Assembly (NCBI GenBank): GCA_003135135.1
Contig: PLDK01000011.1
Span: forward strand, 1-42,313
Origin: Deltaproteobacteria bacterium
GTDB taxonomy: Bacteria; Desulfobacterota; Binatia; Binatales; Binataceae
Length of the DNA stretch: 42,313 nt
Reading direction: 5' to 3'
Under the pieces are notes generated by a model, which was given only the letters and a program-made list of their open reading frames with translations, had not been told where the DNA came from and did not search any database. The position numbers and the translations under genes were made by a program. Position 1 is the stretch's first letter. Each line of letters begins with the position of its first letter. Positions 34,129 to 42,188 of the stretch are shown here, piece by piece.

Positions 34129-34505
34129 CTCAGAATCCCCTGTATGCGAGATCAGCTCGGACGGAAGCGACATTGACCAAAAGCCACTCTTGCGTCAATG
34201 CAGCGAATTATTGGGCACTGGTTCAGTTTCGGTGAAGGGGATGAACTATTCAGCCTGCCCCCGCCGGATGTGGCGTGCTATGCCTACGCTATGGTCAATC
34301 GCCAGGATGTCCCGTACTTGCTGCCCTCGCCCGAAATCGGGCGACACCAGCCTGCGGCAGAAATAGTTTTTGTCGGAACAAAGCTAGCCATAGAGCGGAG
34401 CCGTCCCAAAACCACTACGGATGGTATGAATTGCTCCGGGAGTATGTACTTAACGCAATTCCGGCGGACTAGGCCGGATCAGCCGAGACGAAGCGGGACG
34501 GTTCT
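34129..34505. other. Intergenic stretch, no gene seen
   Basis: About 375 bases between two minus-strand small secreted genes. Plus-strand ORFs here lack ribosome-binding sites and recognisable motifs. The DNA presumably holds the promoter for the 34128 gene, but no clear -35/-10 or dyad is identified. Confidence 0.4.
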
Positions 34506-34859
34506 CTACTTCCCTTTGAGGCGCGGATCGTCGGAAGCGATACAACCAGCGTGGTGAGCGGCATCAGCCAAGGCAGACTTCAAAACGGTCAACTGCTTGT
34601 CCCATTTTTGTGCCTCGACCGGATCGCTTGGTCGGGAGCCTAATTGATAGGCTTTAGGATCAATCTGCAAAGTCTTTGCGGTGAATGAACGAAGTTTCCC
34701 CATGTCGTTTTTACATTCAGCGATGGAGTCAAACACGTCCATTGTGTGCCATTGGTCGAATGTGGCATCAGGAAGCGCCTTTGGGGGTACACCCACGACC
34801 GGCGGCATTATGAGATACCAGCCCACAAGCGCGAGCGCAGCAGCGTGGCGGAGATTCAT
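34506..34859 (-). CDS. Small exported protein with IDPKAY motif
   Basis: 117 residues from the ATG at 34859. A hydrophobic N-terminal segment (NLRHAAALALVGWYLIMPP) is followed by a soluble part with DSIAECKNDM, LQIDPKAYQLGSR and a final CIASDDPRLKGK; the two Cys may form a disulphide. Its ATG overlaps the stop of the upstream 50-codon gene as ATGA, which fixes the start and shows translational coupling. A longer reading from 34928 overlaps that gene and is rejected. Function unknown. Confidence 0.78.
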   Translation of the reverse strand: MNLRHAAALALVGWYLIMPPVVGVPPKALPDATFDQWHTMDVFDSIAECKNDMGKLRSFTAKTLQIDPKAYQLGSRPSDPVEAQKWDKQLTVLKSALADAAHHAGCIASDDPRLKGK

Positions 34860-35008
34860 GATGTCTCTTTCGGCCATCCGCCGACAGGACGCTTTCTGGA
34901 AATCAACTTTCGCATCGCGTCTTTCCAATTGCCCTCGATTTTCAGAACTTCAGCTTTCGCGCCGGGCGACTCGCGGCCGATAGAGAAATGCTCGAGCTCG
35001 GCGCTCAC
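34856..35008 (-). CDS. 50-residue protein from a GTG start (easily missed)
   Basis: A GTG at 35008 opens a 50-codon frame reading SAELEHFSIGRESPGAK, then AEVLKIEGNWKDAMRKL, then ISRKRPVGGWPKETS. The first third overlaps the end of the BlaI-like gene in another frame, and its stop overlaps the next ATG (ATGA). This nesting, plus a well-formed charged and aromatic composition, supports translation. I associate the NWKDAM...GGWPK pattern with short conserved hypothetical proteins, but cannot name the family. AAGGG lies about 10 nt before the GTG. Confidence 0.65.
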   Translation of the reverse strand: MSAELEHFSIGRESPGAKAEVLKIEGNWKDAMRKLISRKRPVGGWPKETS

Positions 35009-35192
35009 GCCTTACCAACCCTTTCAAGCGAAGTCGATCAAGAACCTTGGCAATCGTCGTATAGGCAAGGCCGTCAGTTTGTCGAACCCGCAAATGAACG
35101 TCGCGAGCAGAAGCTGCGTTAAGTTCGCACAGAGCTAAGAGCACGGCGTATTCGAGGTCGCCACCGGGAAGCCGCAAGGACGGGTCTGACAC
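34950..35192 (-). CDS. Short BlaI/MecI/CopY-type winged-helix regulator
   Basis: 80 residues covering only the DNA-binding winged helix of BlaI/MecI/CopY repressors: LEYAVLLALCELNAASARDVH, then GLAYTTIAKVLDRLRLKGLV, then a basic wing ending FLYRPRVARRES. Full-length relatives are around 120 residues and dimerise through the missing C-terminal helix, so this one is short or dimerises differently, perhaps with the overlapping 50-residue product. It is divergent from the TonB receptor gene, which it may regulate together with its own operon. Confidence 0.82.
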   Translation of the reverse strand: MSDPSLRLPGGDLEYAVLLALCELNAASARDVHLRVRQTDGLAYTTIAKVLDRLRLKGLVRRERRARAFLYRPRVARRES

Positions 35193-35304
35193 TGGACCTC
35201 ATTACAACCAATTGCCCGTTAATTCAAGCTCTGTCTGCTACACGGCCGCAGCCGGAGCACGCTACAGTCTGCGGGTTATGCAGCGGGAATACATCGGGTG
35301 TGTA

Positions 35305-35352
35305 TTACTACGTTCGTCGCAACCATCAGTGCATATACGACGAGCGTAGTAA
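35305..35352. promoter_or_regulatory. 15-bp inverted repeat between regulator and TonB receptor
   Basis: TTACTACGTTCGTCG (35305-35319) and CGACGAGCGTAGTAA (35338-35352) are inverted with one mismatch and an 18-nt spacer. The outer half-sites TACTACG/CGTAGTA resemble the TACTACA/TGTAGTA halves of BlaI-family operators. It could be the operator of the adjacent BlaI-type protein or an RNA hairpin in the receptor leader. Confidence 0.55.
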
Positions 35353-35469
35353 GTCGGAGAGCTACTGTTTGTGCATTGAGCCAATACATCTCATTGACAT
35401 ATGAGTGATAAATCGTTTATGACTCCGTCGTCAGCGATTCCCGTGCTTCTGGATGTTAGGAGGCGACTC

Positions 35470-37659
35470 ATGCGTAGCTTGTACATTTCTGCACTCCTCT
35501 CAGCCGGCATGCTTTGTAATCTCTTAACTTCAGCTATCGGCTATGCTGATCCGCAACCTTCCGCGGCCGCGACCTCAACACCGTCAACGCAATCTCCAGC
35601 TGCGACTTATACTCTGCCGCCTGTCGTGGTGACTGCTACCAGGACAAGTATCACCCCGGACAATTCGACCAGCTACTTGGCGCTGTTCACGCACGAGGAC
35701 GTCGAGCAAACGCCGGCCCTGGCGGTGGACGACGCGCTGCGCGACATTCCAGGCTTCAACACATTTCGGCGCTCAAGCAGCCTCGTGACGGCACCCGCCG
35801 ACGATCCTGAGGCGCAAGGCATAACACTCAGAGGAGTCGGTCCCGGCGGCGCCAGCAGGGCGCTGGTATTGCTCGACGGAGTTCCTGTCAACGATGCTTT
35901 TGGCGGATGGATTTATTGGGACGAGATACCGCTCAACAGCATTGATAGGGTCGAGGTTGTCGAAGGTGGGGGTTCCGACCTTTGGGGTGACGGGGCCGAG
36001 GGTGGCGTAATTAATATAATTAGCAAGCAGCCCTCCAATTCCAACAACCTGCAGGTTCAAGGCTCTTACGGTAACCGTGATACTACCCAGGACGCAGTGT
36101 CAGGAGATTACTTATTGGGACCGATAAAGGTGAGTTTAGAGCAAGACCTCTTCAACACCGACGGTTGGGACATTGTGAAGTCCGGCTTCAGAGGGCCGGT
36201 GGACCACGCCTCCTCCTCTATTCATGATTTATCTGGTGCGCGGCTCGAATTTGATCCCGGTAATGGGATTTCGACCTTTCTAAGAGGTAGCTTTTACCAG
36301 GAATATCGCGACCTCGGCACCGCATTTCGAAGCGCGAGCGCAACGCGTGGCTTCATCGATGGTGGCGGATCCTATGATGACAACGCCGGCGATCTGTTCA
36401 ATACCAGCGTGTACGCTCATATTTCGACTTACCACGAGACTTTTTCTATGGAGAATGTCGCTCGAACGGCCGAGACTCCTTCGCAGACCCAGAGCGTTCC
36501 CTCGACCGACGTAGGTGGGCTTCTCAGCTGGACGCGCACCTTTCTCAAGTATCATACAATCGCTGCCGGCGGTGACTTTCGCCTTATCGACGGCACGTGC
36601 TACGACAATTTCTATAACACGTCGGGCACCGCCATCGACGATCGCCGGCAGAGCTCCGGCAAGCAGCAGTTCTTCGGCGCATATCTCGAGGATTTGTATC
36701 GCCCGCTCGAACAACTGGAAATTGATGTATCCGTCAGAGGTGACGTCTTTACCAATGTTGACGGCAAAATCGTCGACACGCCGACAACTGGTCCCGCCAC
36801 AACCCAAACCTTTCCCGATCACGCACGTACTGCGACCAGCCCCAGATTGGGTGTTCGTTACGAACCATGGAAATGGTTGACGCTTCGCATGGGGTTATAC
36901 GAAGCCTATCGCGCACCCACACTGGCGGAACTCTACAGGCAATCCAGTGTCGAAGATCTGATACTGCTCCCCAATCCGAAGCTTAGCCCCGAGTTTCTGG
37001 AGGGAGGCGAGATCGGCGCTCAGTTCAGGGGAGTTTCCGGTTTGACCTTGGGTTGGACGGGCTACTGGGACTATCTGCACAATCCTATCAACAACGTCGT
37101 GACTTCCGTTAATCCGGTTACGGGTGCCGATGCGGAGCGGACGCGCGAGAACCTCGGGCGGGCGCGCATTCGCGGCTACCAGGCAGATCTTCAGTATGAC
37201 TTTGACTGGATCAATTTGTGTCAGTGGTCCCGGTACCACCCCGGGCTGAGCCTTACCGCTAACTATCTACGGTCTGAAGCGACCTTGACCAGCAGCCCTC
37301 CCGATCCGACCCTGGTAGGCAGGCGCCTGGCTCTCGTGCCATGGGATACTCTCAGTATAGGCCTACGCTACAGCGATTCCCTGCTTGGCGAAGTCTGGGT
37401 CCAGGAAGAGTATCAAGGTAAGCAATGGGAAGATTCTGACAATCACGACCTTCAGCCCTCCTACTGGGTTACGAACTTGACTTGGTCCCGGTCTCTCCCA
37501 CATCTTTCCAATGCCTCCTGGCTGGACGCGAGTACCGCTTATTTGAAGGTTCAGAACATGTTTAACAACCAATATGTTATCGACCTCGGCGGGGACATAC
37601 CAAAAATCGGTACTCCAATCATGGTTGTGGGCGGTCTCACGGTTCCCTTGAGCTTGTAA
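35470..37659 (+). CDS. TonB-dependent outer-membrane receptor
   Basis: 729 residues from the ATG at 35470, chosen for the perfect TAGGAGG 6 nt upstream and the signal peptide that follows (SLYISALLSAGMLC...IGYA). The TonB box is PPVVVTATR, the plug domain shows ALRDIPGFNTFRRSSS, GITLRGVGPGG and VLLDGVPVNDAFGGWIYWD with VEGGGSDLWGDGAEGGVINI, and a 22-strand barrel ends in a hydrophobic GLTVPLSL. Such receptors import scarce ligands (siderophores, cobalamin, metals, glycans) using TonB energy. The plug is CirA/BtuB-like but the ligand cannot be read. No riboswitch or Fur box was noticed upstream. Confidence 0.93.
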   Translation: MRSLYISALLSAGMLCNLLTSAIGYADPQPSAAATSTPSTQSPAATYTLPPVVVTATRTSITPDNSTSYLALFTHEDVEQTPALAVDDALRDIPGFNTFRRSSSLVTAPADDPEAQGITLRGVGPGGASRALVLLDGVPVNDAFGGWIYWDEIPLNSIDRVEVVEGGGSDLWGDGAEGGVINIISKQPSNSNNLQVQGSYGNRDTTQDAVSGDYLLGPIKVSLEQDLFNTDGWDIVKSGFRGPVDHASSSIHDLSGARLEFDPGNGISTFLRGSFYQEYRDLGTAFRSASATRGFIDGGGSYDDNAGDLFNTSVYAHISTYHETFSMENVARTAETPSQTQSVPSTDVGGLLSWTRTFLKYHTIAAGGDFRLIDGTCYDNFYNTSGTAIDDRRQSSGKQQFFGAYLEDLYRPLEQLEIDVSVRGDVFTNVDGKIVDTPTTGPATTQTFPDHARTATSPRLGVRYEPWKWLTLRMGLYEAYRAPTLAELYRQSSVEDLILLPNPKLSPEFLEGGEIGAQFRGVSGLTLGWTGYWDYLHNPINNVVTSVNPVTGADAERTRENLGRARIRGYQADLQYDFDWINLCQWSRYHPGLSLTANYLRSEATLTSSPPDPTLVGRRLALVPWDTLSIGLRYSDSLLGEVWVQEEYQGKQWEDSDNHDLQPSYWVTNLTWSRSLPHLSNASWLDASTAYLKVQNMFNNQYVIDLGGDIPKIGTPIMVVGGLTVPLSL

Positions 37660-37685
37660 GCAGTCCGCGGGACGAAGATGTACCT

Positions 37686-37736
37686 TGTGCCTGCCAAAAC
37701 TCCGAAAGCGGCGATAAGTACCTGAGCGCCGCCGGC
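37686..37736 (+). repeat. Solo IS-end-like repeat, copy D
   Basis: Begins TGTGCCTGCC, then AAAACTCCGAAAGCGGCGAT and AAGTACCTGAG. It matches the copies at 3225, 15549 and 18087 at most positions but is the most diverged at its inner end. It lies 27 bp after the receptor gene. The rest of 37737-37928 shows nothing recognisable. Confidence 0.6.
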
Positions 37737-37928
37737 AGCTATGTTCTGAACGGCCGATTTCGCCTTGTCCCTGCTCAACACCTTATCTGCGCGAGCGCGA
37801 ACCCGATTGGTCGATCTGGCCGGGCCCGAAGAATAATAGCGTTTAGGTATTTGGACGCGAGCGTCAACCACCGCGTGTCAACCGCCGTATGAAGCGACTA
37901 GCCTTGGCTGCGCTCAGTTATGCCGAGC

Positions 37929-38405
37929 TCATTTCCGGCCGCTTTTGCTCGACGGCCGCCATAGCTTCTGCAAGTTTTTGAGGCCATCCTCGAGCGTCTT
38001 GCGCAATTCCCTGGTTTGCTTGAGAGCCTCCTCGCCGAGGCCACTGTCGCGAATCGATTGCATGAAGGACTCGTTCGCATTGCGCCACGTCTGGAGCCAC
38101 GCTTCGATTTGGCTGGCCGGAGCCTTATAGTCGCTCTTCGACTCCTTTGCGGAGGAGGATGACTGCGCGCGAGCCATCGTCTGGCGAATCCGCCGCTCCC
38201 AAATGGCGAAGCCCTGATCGATTGCCGCTACGTAGCCGTCCTTGGCCGCGCGGGCAATTCCGATCCAGTGCTCCATCTGCCGTTCGCCGTCGGGTATGCG
38301 GCGCTTGGCGAGGTCAGCAATCGCGCCGCCGATCGTTGAGAGGCCGTCAACATATGCTTGTGTTATGTCGCGCAGCACTTTGCCAATTCCGGTCGAGTCA
38401 GCCAT
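37929..38405 (-). CDS. Helical phasin-like hypothetical protein
   Basis: 158 residues, almost entirely predicted helix with little Cys or Pro: an N-terminal amphipathic helix (VLRDITQAYVDGLSTIGGAI), a middle helix with Trp-rich stretches (MEHWIGIARAAKDGYVAAID) and a C-terminal coiled coil (QTRELRKTLEDGLKNLQKLW). This layout resembles phasins and PhaE-like proteins that coat lipid or polyester granules, though no signature motif is present. GGAG lies 7 nt before the ATG at 38405. It is the last gene of the fixC-led operon, 35 bp after its neighbour. Confidence 0.75.
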   Translation of the reverse strand: MADSTGIGKVLRDITQAYVDGLSTIGGAIADLAKRRIPDGERQMEHWIGIARAAKDGYVAAIDQGFAIWERRIRQTMARAQSSSSAKESKSDYKAPASQIEAWLQTWRNANESFMQSIRDSGLGEEALKQTRELRKTLEDGLKNLQKLWRPSSKSGRK

Positions 38406-38440
38406 GGATCAACTCCACTTCGAACACCGCCCCGCGTCGC

Positions 38441-39796
38441 TCAGGCGACCTTGCGCATCTTCGCCGCGCCCGCATGCCACTTGCGCATGTGATCCTTGTG
38501 GCTCTTGAGATAGGCGGGGCCATCGTAATACTTGTCGTAAAATTCAAGCTCGATGTGCTGCGCCTGGATGTAGACGTAGAGCACCGCCGGCGGCGCGAAC
38601 GCGGGGAAGGTGCCGAACGTATCCCAGACATAGCGGCAGGTCTCCTTGCAGATCTGGATGGTCTTTTCCGGCGTGTGCGGTACCTGGCGCAGGAAGTCTG
38701 CGCGGTTCTTGTACGGCACCGGCTTTTTCGCGAACGGGTTGAAGGTGCCGTTGGGGCCGAACTTCTTCGCCACCACCGCATCGACCGCCGCGTCCATGTC
38801 CTTGTAGTAGGGCGGCCGGAAGGTCTCGAACTGGCCGTCGATTCCGACCGGAGCTGCGAAGGCGTCAGGATTCTTCGGGTTCGACTCGAAGCGAAAGCCG
38901 AGTCCGCAGCCGGTCGGTGTACCGCCCATGACCACAAGGCTATTCATTCCGCCATACAACCATCCGCCCAGCCCCAGCGCCTGCTCGGCCAGCAGTATGT
39001 TGTGGCCGATGAACGCGCCCTCAGCGCCGGCAGTGGCAAGCATCATTTGGCTCTCGAACATCGAGAGCGGCACCGGCGTGTCAACCCAGCCCTCGCGAAT
39101 CCAGCGCTGGTCGATGCAGGGACGCATATTGTTGCGATCATCGACGACGTATTGGCCGAGATCCGCCTGCAACATCACGGCATTGATCATTTCCTCGGTG
39201 ATGTCGGTCACCGGCATGAACAGAGTGGTGCCGGGCATGTTCGCGTTCCAGAGATTGAATGACATGATCGCGCCGGTATTGCGCGGGACATCGAGCCGGC
39301 CGTCGAACAGCTTGACGCGGTTCTGGCGCACGAAATCGAGCAGCCGATCGCGATCGCTCCTGGAGGCGACCTCCTGCAAATGCACCGGTTGCACGTCGCG
39401 CAACTTCATCAGGTAGACACCCTCGTCATTGGTATAGAAGAGTTCGGTGCCGTGATTCCCGCACGGGCTCGCCCAGGTGCGCCCCACATGCTCGACCATC
39501 GTGTTGCACATCCCGTCCCAGTTCTGGACGGCATCGAGATTGTCCGGGCGCGGCGTATGCGGCATGTCGGCCAGGTTGAGGCCCGAGACCCCGGTGCCGG
39601 CCGCGATCAGGATCGCTTCCTCGACTTCATCGAGCGGCAGCGGCGGGTGCTGCGACTTGTGCTTGTTGGGGCCCTCCTTGATCTCCATGCCCAAGCCGAA
39701 GCGGCGCGAGCGGCGGTTGAAGATTGCGTCGAAGAGCGGGAAGTTGAACGCCTCGTCGACCTGTTCGAGTTCCGACAGTTTGATTTCATCAGCCAT
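38441..39796 (-). CDS. Nitroreductase-like protein of about 451 residues, uncharacterised
   Basis: The N-terminal region FDAIFNRRSRRFGLGMEI followed by LPLDEVEEAILIAAGTG resembles the FMN-phosphate and first-helix motifs of nitroreductases, but the protein is twice as long. The middle and C-terminal parts (residues ~150-451) contain LLAEQALGLGGWLYGGMNSL, a nitroreductase-like helix, and a Pro/Tyr-rich tail with several conserved-looking Trp and His. The start at 39796 follows AGGAGG by 8 nt. Encoded with FixC, FixX and two small proteins, it probably exchanges electrons with them. Function unknown. Confidence 0.78.
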   Translation of the reverse strand: MADEIKLSELEQVDEAFNFPLFDAIFNRRSRRFGLGMEIKEGPNKHKSQHPPLPLDEVEEAILIAAGTGVSGLNLADMPHTPRPDNLDAVQNWDGMCNTMVEHVGRTWASPCGNHGTELFYTNDEGVYLMKLRDVQPVHLQEVASRSDRDRLLDFVRQNRVKLFDGRLDVPRNTGAIMSFNLWNANMPGTTLFMPVTDITEEMINAVMLQADLGQYVVDDRNNMRPCIDQRWIREGWVDTPVPLSMFESQMMLATAGAEGAFIGHNILLAEQALGLGGWLYGGMNSLVVMGGTPTGCGLGFRFESNPKNPDAFAAPVGIDGQFETFRPPYYKDMDAAVDAVVAKKFGPNGTFNPFAKKPVPYKNRADFLRQVPHTPEKTIQICKETCRYVWDTFGTFPAFAPPAVLYVYIQAQHIELEFYDKYYDGPAYLKSHKDHMRKWHAGAAKMRKVA

Positions 39797-39827
39797 GTCA
39801 ATATCCTCCTGCGCTTGCCAACGCGCT

Positions 39828-40121
39828 TCAGTGCGGTTTCGGTGCCGGCGCGGGCGCGGCGGCTTGCGCAGCGGGCGCAAGGCGTCGGCGGCGATCTTCT
39901 TCTACCAGGCCGGCCAAATAGCGGAAGGCGAACAGCGCGGCGAAGTCGACTATCTTGGCGCTGACCTTCATTGTGCCCAGCATCGCCCGCAGCTCATCGA
40001 CGCTGAGCATGGTCTTGGCCGACCACACTCCCATCTTGCCGGTCATTACGAGTTCGCCGTCCTCTACCCCCACGTCCTCGATCGTCATATTGAAATTTCC
40101 GGCGCGCGATTTGATTCGCAT
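39828..40121 (-). CDS. Small hypothetical protein in the fixCX operon (97 aa)
   Basis: 97 residues from the ATG at 40121, with GAGGAG 8 nt upstream. It starts with a beta-rich segment (RIKSRAGNFNMTIEDVGVED), then GELVMTGKMGVWSAKT, a helix with VDELRAMLGTM and VDFAALFAFRYLAGL, and ends in an Ala/Pro-rich tail. No known domain is recognised. It lies between FixX and the 451-residue nitroreductase-like protein, so it may be an accessory or scaffold of that complex. A longer ORF reading from 40229 overlaps fixX and is not supported. Confidence 0.75.
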   Translation of the reverse strand: MRIKSRAGNFNMTIEDVGVEDGELVMTGKMGVWSAKTMLSVDELRAMLGTMKVSAKIVDFAALFAFRYLAGLVEEDRRRRLAPAAQAAAPAPAPKPH

Positions 40122-40138
40122 CTTCCGATCTCCTCGTT

Positions 40139-40495
40139 TCAGCCGTAGCGGTAGGTCATGCCGAATCCGCCACTTGGGTATCGCCACGAGATGTTTTGGA
40201 ACGGGCAGATGATCCGGCAGGTGCCGCACTCGATACAGCTGCTCCAGTAAATCGTCGTGTGACCGTTGTCCTCGACTTTGTAGTTTTCAACCGGGCAGGT
40301 CACCGTGCAGGGTTTCTCGATGCATTTGAGGCAGACCCCCTGATCGATGATCTTCAGGTGCGGATTTCCTTCGTCCACCTTTATCACCAGGGTCGCGAGT
40401 TTGTCATCGCGGCCGAGCAACTTGGGCGGGCCCAGGAAGTTCGCCAACCCGGTGGGATTGGCAATGTCGGATGGGCTTTTGACGTTCGCTGCCAT
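40139..40495 (-). CDS. fixX: FixX-like ferredoxin
   Basis: 118 residues with two [4Fe-4S] motifs: CLKCIEKPCTVTCP (C-x2-C-x4-C-x3-C-P) and CIECGTCRIICP (C-x2-C-x2-C-x3-C-P). The spacing in the first is that of FixX proteins, the ferredoxin partner of FixC and the equivalent of the cluster domain of ETF-ubiquinone oxidoreductase. An N-terminal extension of about 45 residues is present. It passes electrons between FixC and an ETF or quinone. It lies 32 bp after fixC. Confidence 0.93.
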   Translation of the reverse strand: MAANVKSPSDIANPTGLANFLGPPKLLGRDDKLATLVIKVDEGNPHLKIIDQGVCLKCIEKPCTVTCPVENYKVEDNGHTTIYWSSCIECGTCRIICPFQNISWRYPSGGFGMTYRYG

Positions 40496-40527
40496 TGCAA
40501 CCGGTGCTCCTTTCCCGGTCTGCGCCC

Positions 40528-41853
40528 TTAGAACATGGCCGCCTTGGCGGCATCGAGAAGGTCCAGGCCGAGGCTCATCAGCCCGAGCTCGGCGAGCACG
40601 TGGTCCGCCACCGCCAGCTCAAGCGCGCGCTTGGGCACCTGCATCCCGTCATCGGTGGGCACCACAGAAAACAGCTTGCGCGCGAGCTTGATGAATTCGT
40701 AGGGATATTTGTTGAAGAACTGGGGATGGGTCTCGGCCATCCGCGTCAGCCCCAGATAGCGATCGTAATCCTGCCACGCGAAGCTCTCGCGAAGCCGGCT
40801 CGGGTAGGACTCGAGCGCCTTGGCCGAAAAGTTGCCCGCCTTGTGCGCCTGGAGAATCGTCTCGGCCGCCATCACGCCCGAGGCCATCGCCATATTGGTG
40901 CCCTCGTGGAATAGCGGGTTCGCATTTACCAGCCCGGCGGCGCCGCCGATTACGACAATCCCGTCGCCCACGAAATGCGGCAGATCGTGCGGCGTCATCT
41001 CCGGAATCAGATGCGCCGAGTACTCCTCCGGCGTGGTGCCGCGCAGCAGACGGCGCACCACCGGATGCATCTTGAATTCGTTCAGCAGTTCGTCGGGCTG
41101 GACGCCCAGCGTTTTGAGTGCGCCAAGCGGGATCCCATAGCCCACGGAAATCGTGTCGCGGTTGGTGTAGAGGAAGCCCGCCCCCATCGCGCCCCGCACC
41201 GCGCCGCCGCCGAGATACTCGTACGCCGCGCCTTCATCTCCTTCCAGCGAAAAGCGATCCTCAATGACTTCGCGCGGCAGGGAGACCACCTCCTTGACGC
41301 CGAGGATCACCGACAGCGGAAGCTCGCCGCGAAGCCCCGCCGACTGCGCGATCAGCGAATTGGCGCCGTCGGCGGCGATCACCACGTTGGCGAGCACCTC
41401 GCCACCCTCGCGCCGCGCGCGAACTCCCACCACCCGGCCTTCACTGGCGATTACCTCGTCGACCACCGTCTGAGTGACCAGCACCGCGCCCGCCTCTTCG
41501 GCCTTTTTGGCCAGGTAGCGGTCGAATATCGCGCGCAGGGCCGTGAACGAATGGTTGTAATATGGAGGCTCGAAATCGAGGAACTTGAACGAGAGCGCAA
41601 CCTCATCACTCTCTGAAAGCATCGAGAAACGCTTTTCGATGACGTGGCGCTCGACGCAGTTTGCTCCCGGAAAGTCCGGGAAGTACTTGCTGAGCACGGT
41701 CGTGTAGAGCACACCACCGAACATCGCCTTTGAGCCCGGGTAGTCGCCGCGCTCGAACATAATCACTTCGAGCCCGCCCTTGGCGAGAATGTATGCGGCA
41801 ATCGAAGCGCCCGGCCCGGCTCCAACGATCGCTACGTCACAGCGTTCGGCCAT
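40528..41853 (-). CDS. fixC: FixC-like flavoprotein (ETF-quinone oxidoreductase family)
   Basis: 441 residues. The N-terminal FAD motif is VAIVGAGPGASIAAYILAKG, followed by MFERGDYPGSKAMFGGVLYT, characteristic of FixC/ETF-QO. A second FAD contact GDGIVVIGGAAGLVNANPLFHEGTN occurs near residue 295, and LPREVIEDRFSLEGDEGAA lies between. It probably moves electrons between an electron-transfer flavoprotein and quinone. The ETF subunits (FixA/FixB) are not in the window. ATG at 41853 follows CCGGGGG; a GTG at 41880 would add nine residues. First gene of a five-gene minus-strand operon. Confidence 0.94.
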   Translation of the reverse strand: MAERCDVAIVGAGPGASIAAYILAKGGLEVIMFERGDYPGSKAMFGGVLYTTVLSKYFPDFPGANCVERHVIEKRFSMLSESDEVALSFKFLDFEPPYYNHSFTALRAIFDRYLAKKAEEAGAVLVTQTVVDEVIASEGRVVGVRARREGGEVLANVVIAADGANSLIAQSAGLRGELPLSVILGVKEVVSLPREVIEDRFSLEGDEGAAYEYLGGGAVRGAMGAGFLYTNRDTISVGYGIPLGALKTLGVQPDELLNEFKMHPVVRRLLRGTTPEEYSAHLIPEMTPHDLPHFVGDGIVVIGGAAGLVNANPLFHEGTNMAMASGVMAAETILQAHKAGNFSAKALESYPSRLRESFAWQDYDRYLGLTRMAETHPQFFNKYPYEFIKLARKLFSVVPTDDGMQVPKRALELAVADHVLAELGLMSLGLDLLDAAKAAMF

Positions 41854-41970
41854 GCGACCCCCGGCAGTTTTGCTGAGCACAACCGGAAATTGCAGCGCAC
41901 CCAGCTTGTCACGACGGTCTAACGCTTAGCGCGGATGTGCCGATATGCGCAAACAGCGCCGCTAATCGAG

Positions 41971-42124
41971 CTATCGGGCGATCCACCCGCCGTCGACGAC
42001 CAGCAGATGGCCCACGATGAACCGGGCCTGATCTGAACAGAGGAACAGGACCGCCGCAGTCAGCTCCTCGACCTTGCCCATCCGGCCGATCGGAAACAGC
42101 TTGCCCGCCTGCTCCGGCGCAATC
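41971..42124 (-). pseudogene. Short-chain dehydrogenase, C-terminal fragment
   Basis: The minus-strand frame upstream of the TAG at 41971 encodes IAPEQAGKLFPIGRMGKVEE, then LTAAVLFLCSDQARFIVGHL and LVVDGGWIAR, the hallmark C-terminus of SDR oxidoreductases (PxGRxGxxEE...ASxxAxfitGxxLxVDGG). The coding sequence stops at 42124, where IS6-type terminal sequence begins, so the N-terminal Rossmann domain and catalytic Tyr-Lys are separated or lost. Too short to be functional. Confidence 0.85.
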
Positions 42125-42142
42125 GGAAGTGTTGCAACTTTG
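42125..42142. repeat. IS6-family terminal inverted repeat
   Basis: GGAAGTGTTGCAACTTTG resembles the IS6/IS26 end GGCACTGTTGCAAA. It marks the exact boundary between the SDR fragment and the insertion sequence, about 47 bp from the transposase stop, a normal spacing. The other end and any target duplication are outside the window. Confidence 0.75.
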
Positions 42143-42188
42143 AAAACGGTGACGGAGGAGGCCCCGAGCGGAACTGGGCGGCGAGGTC

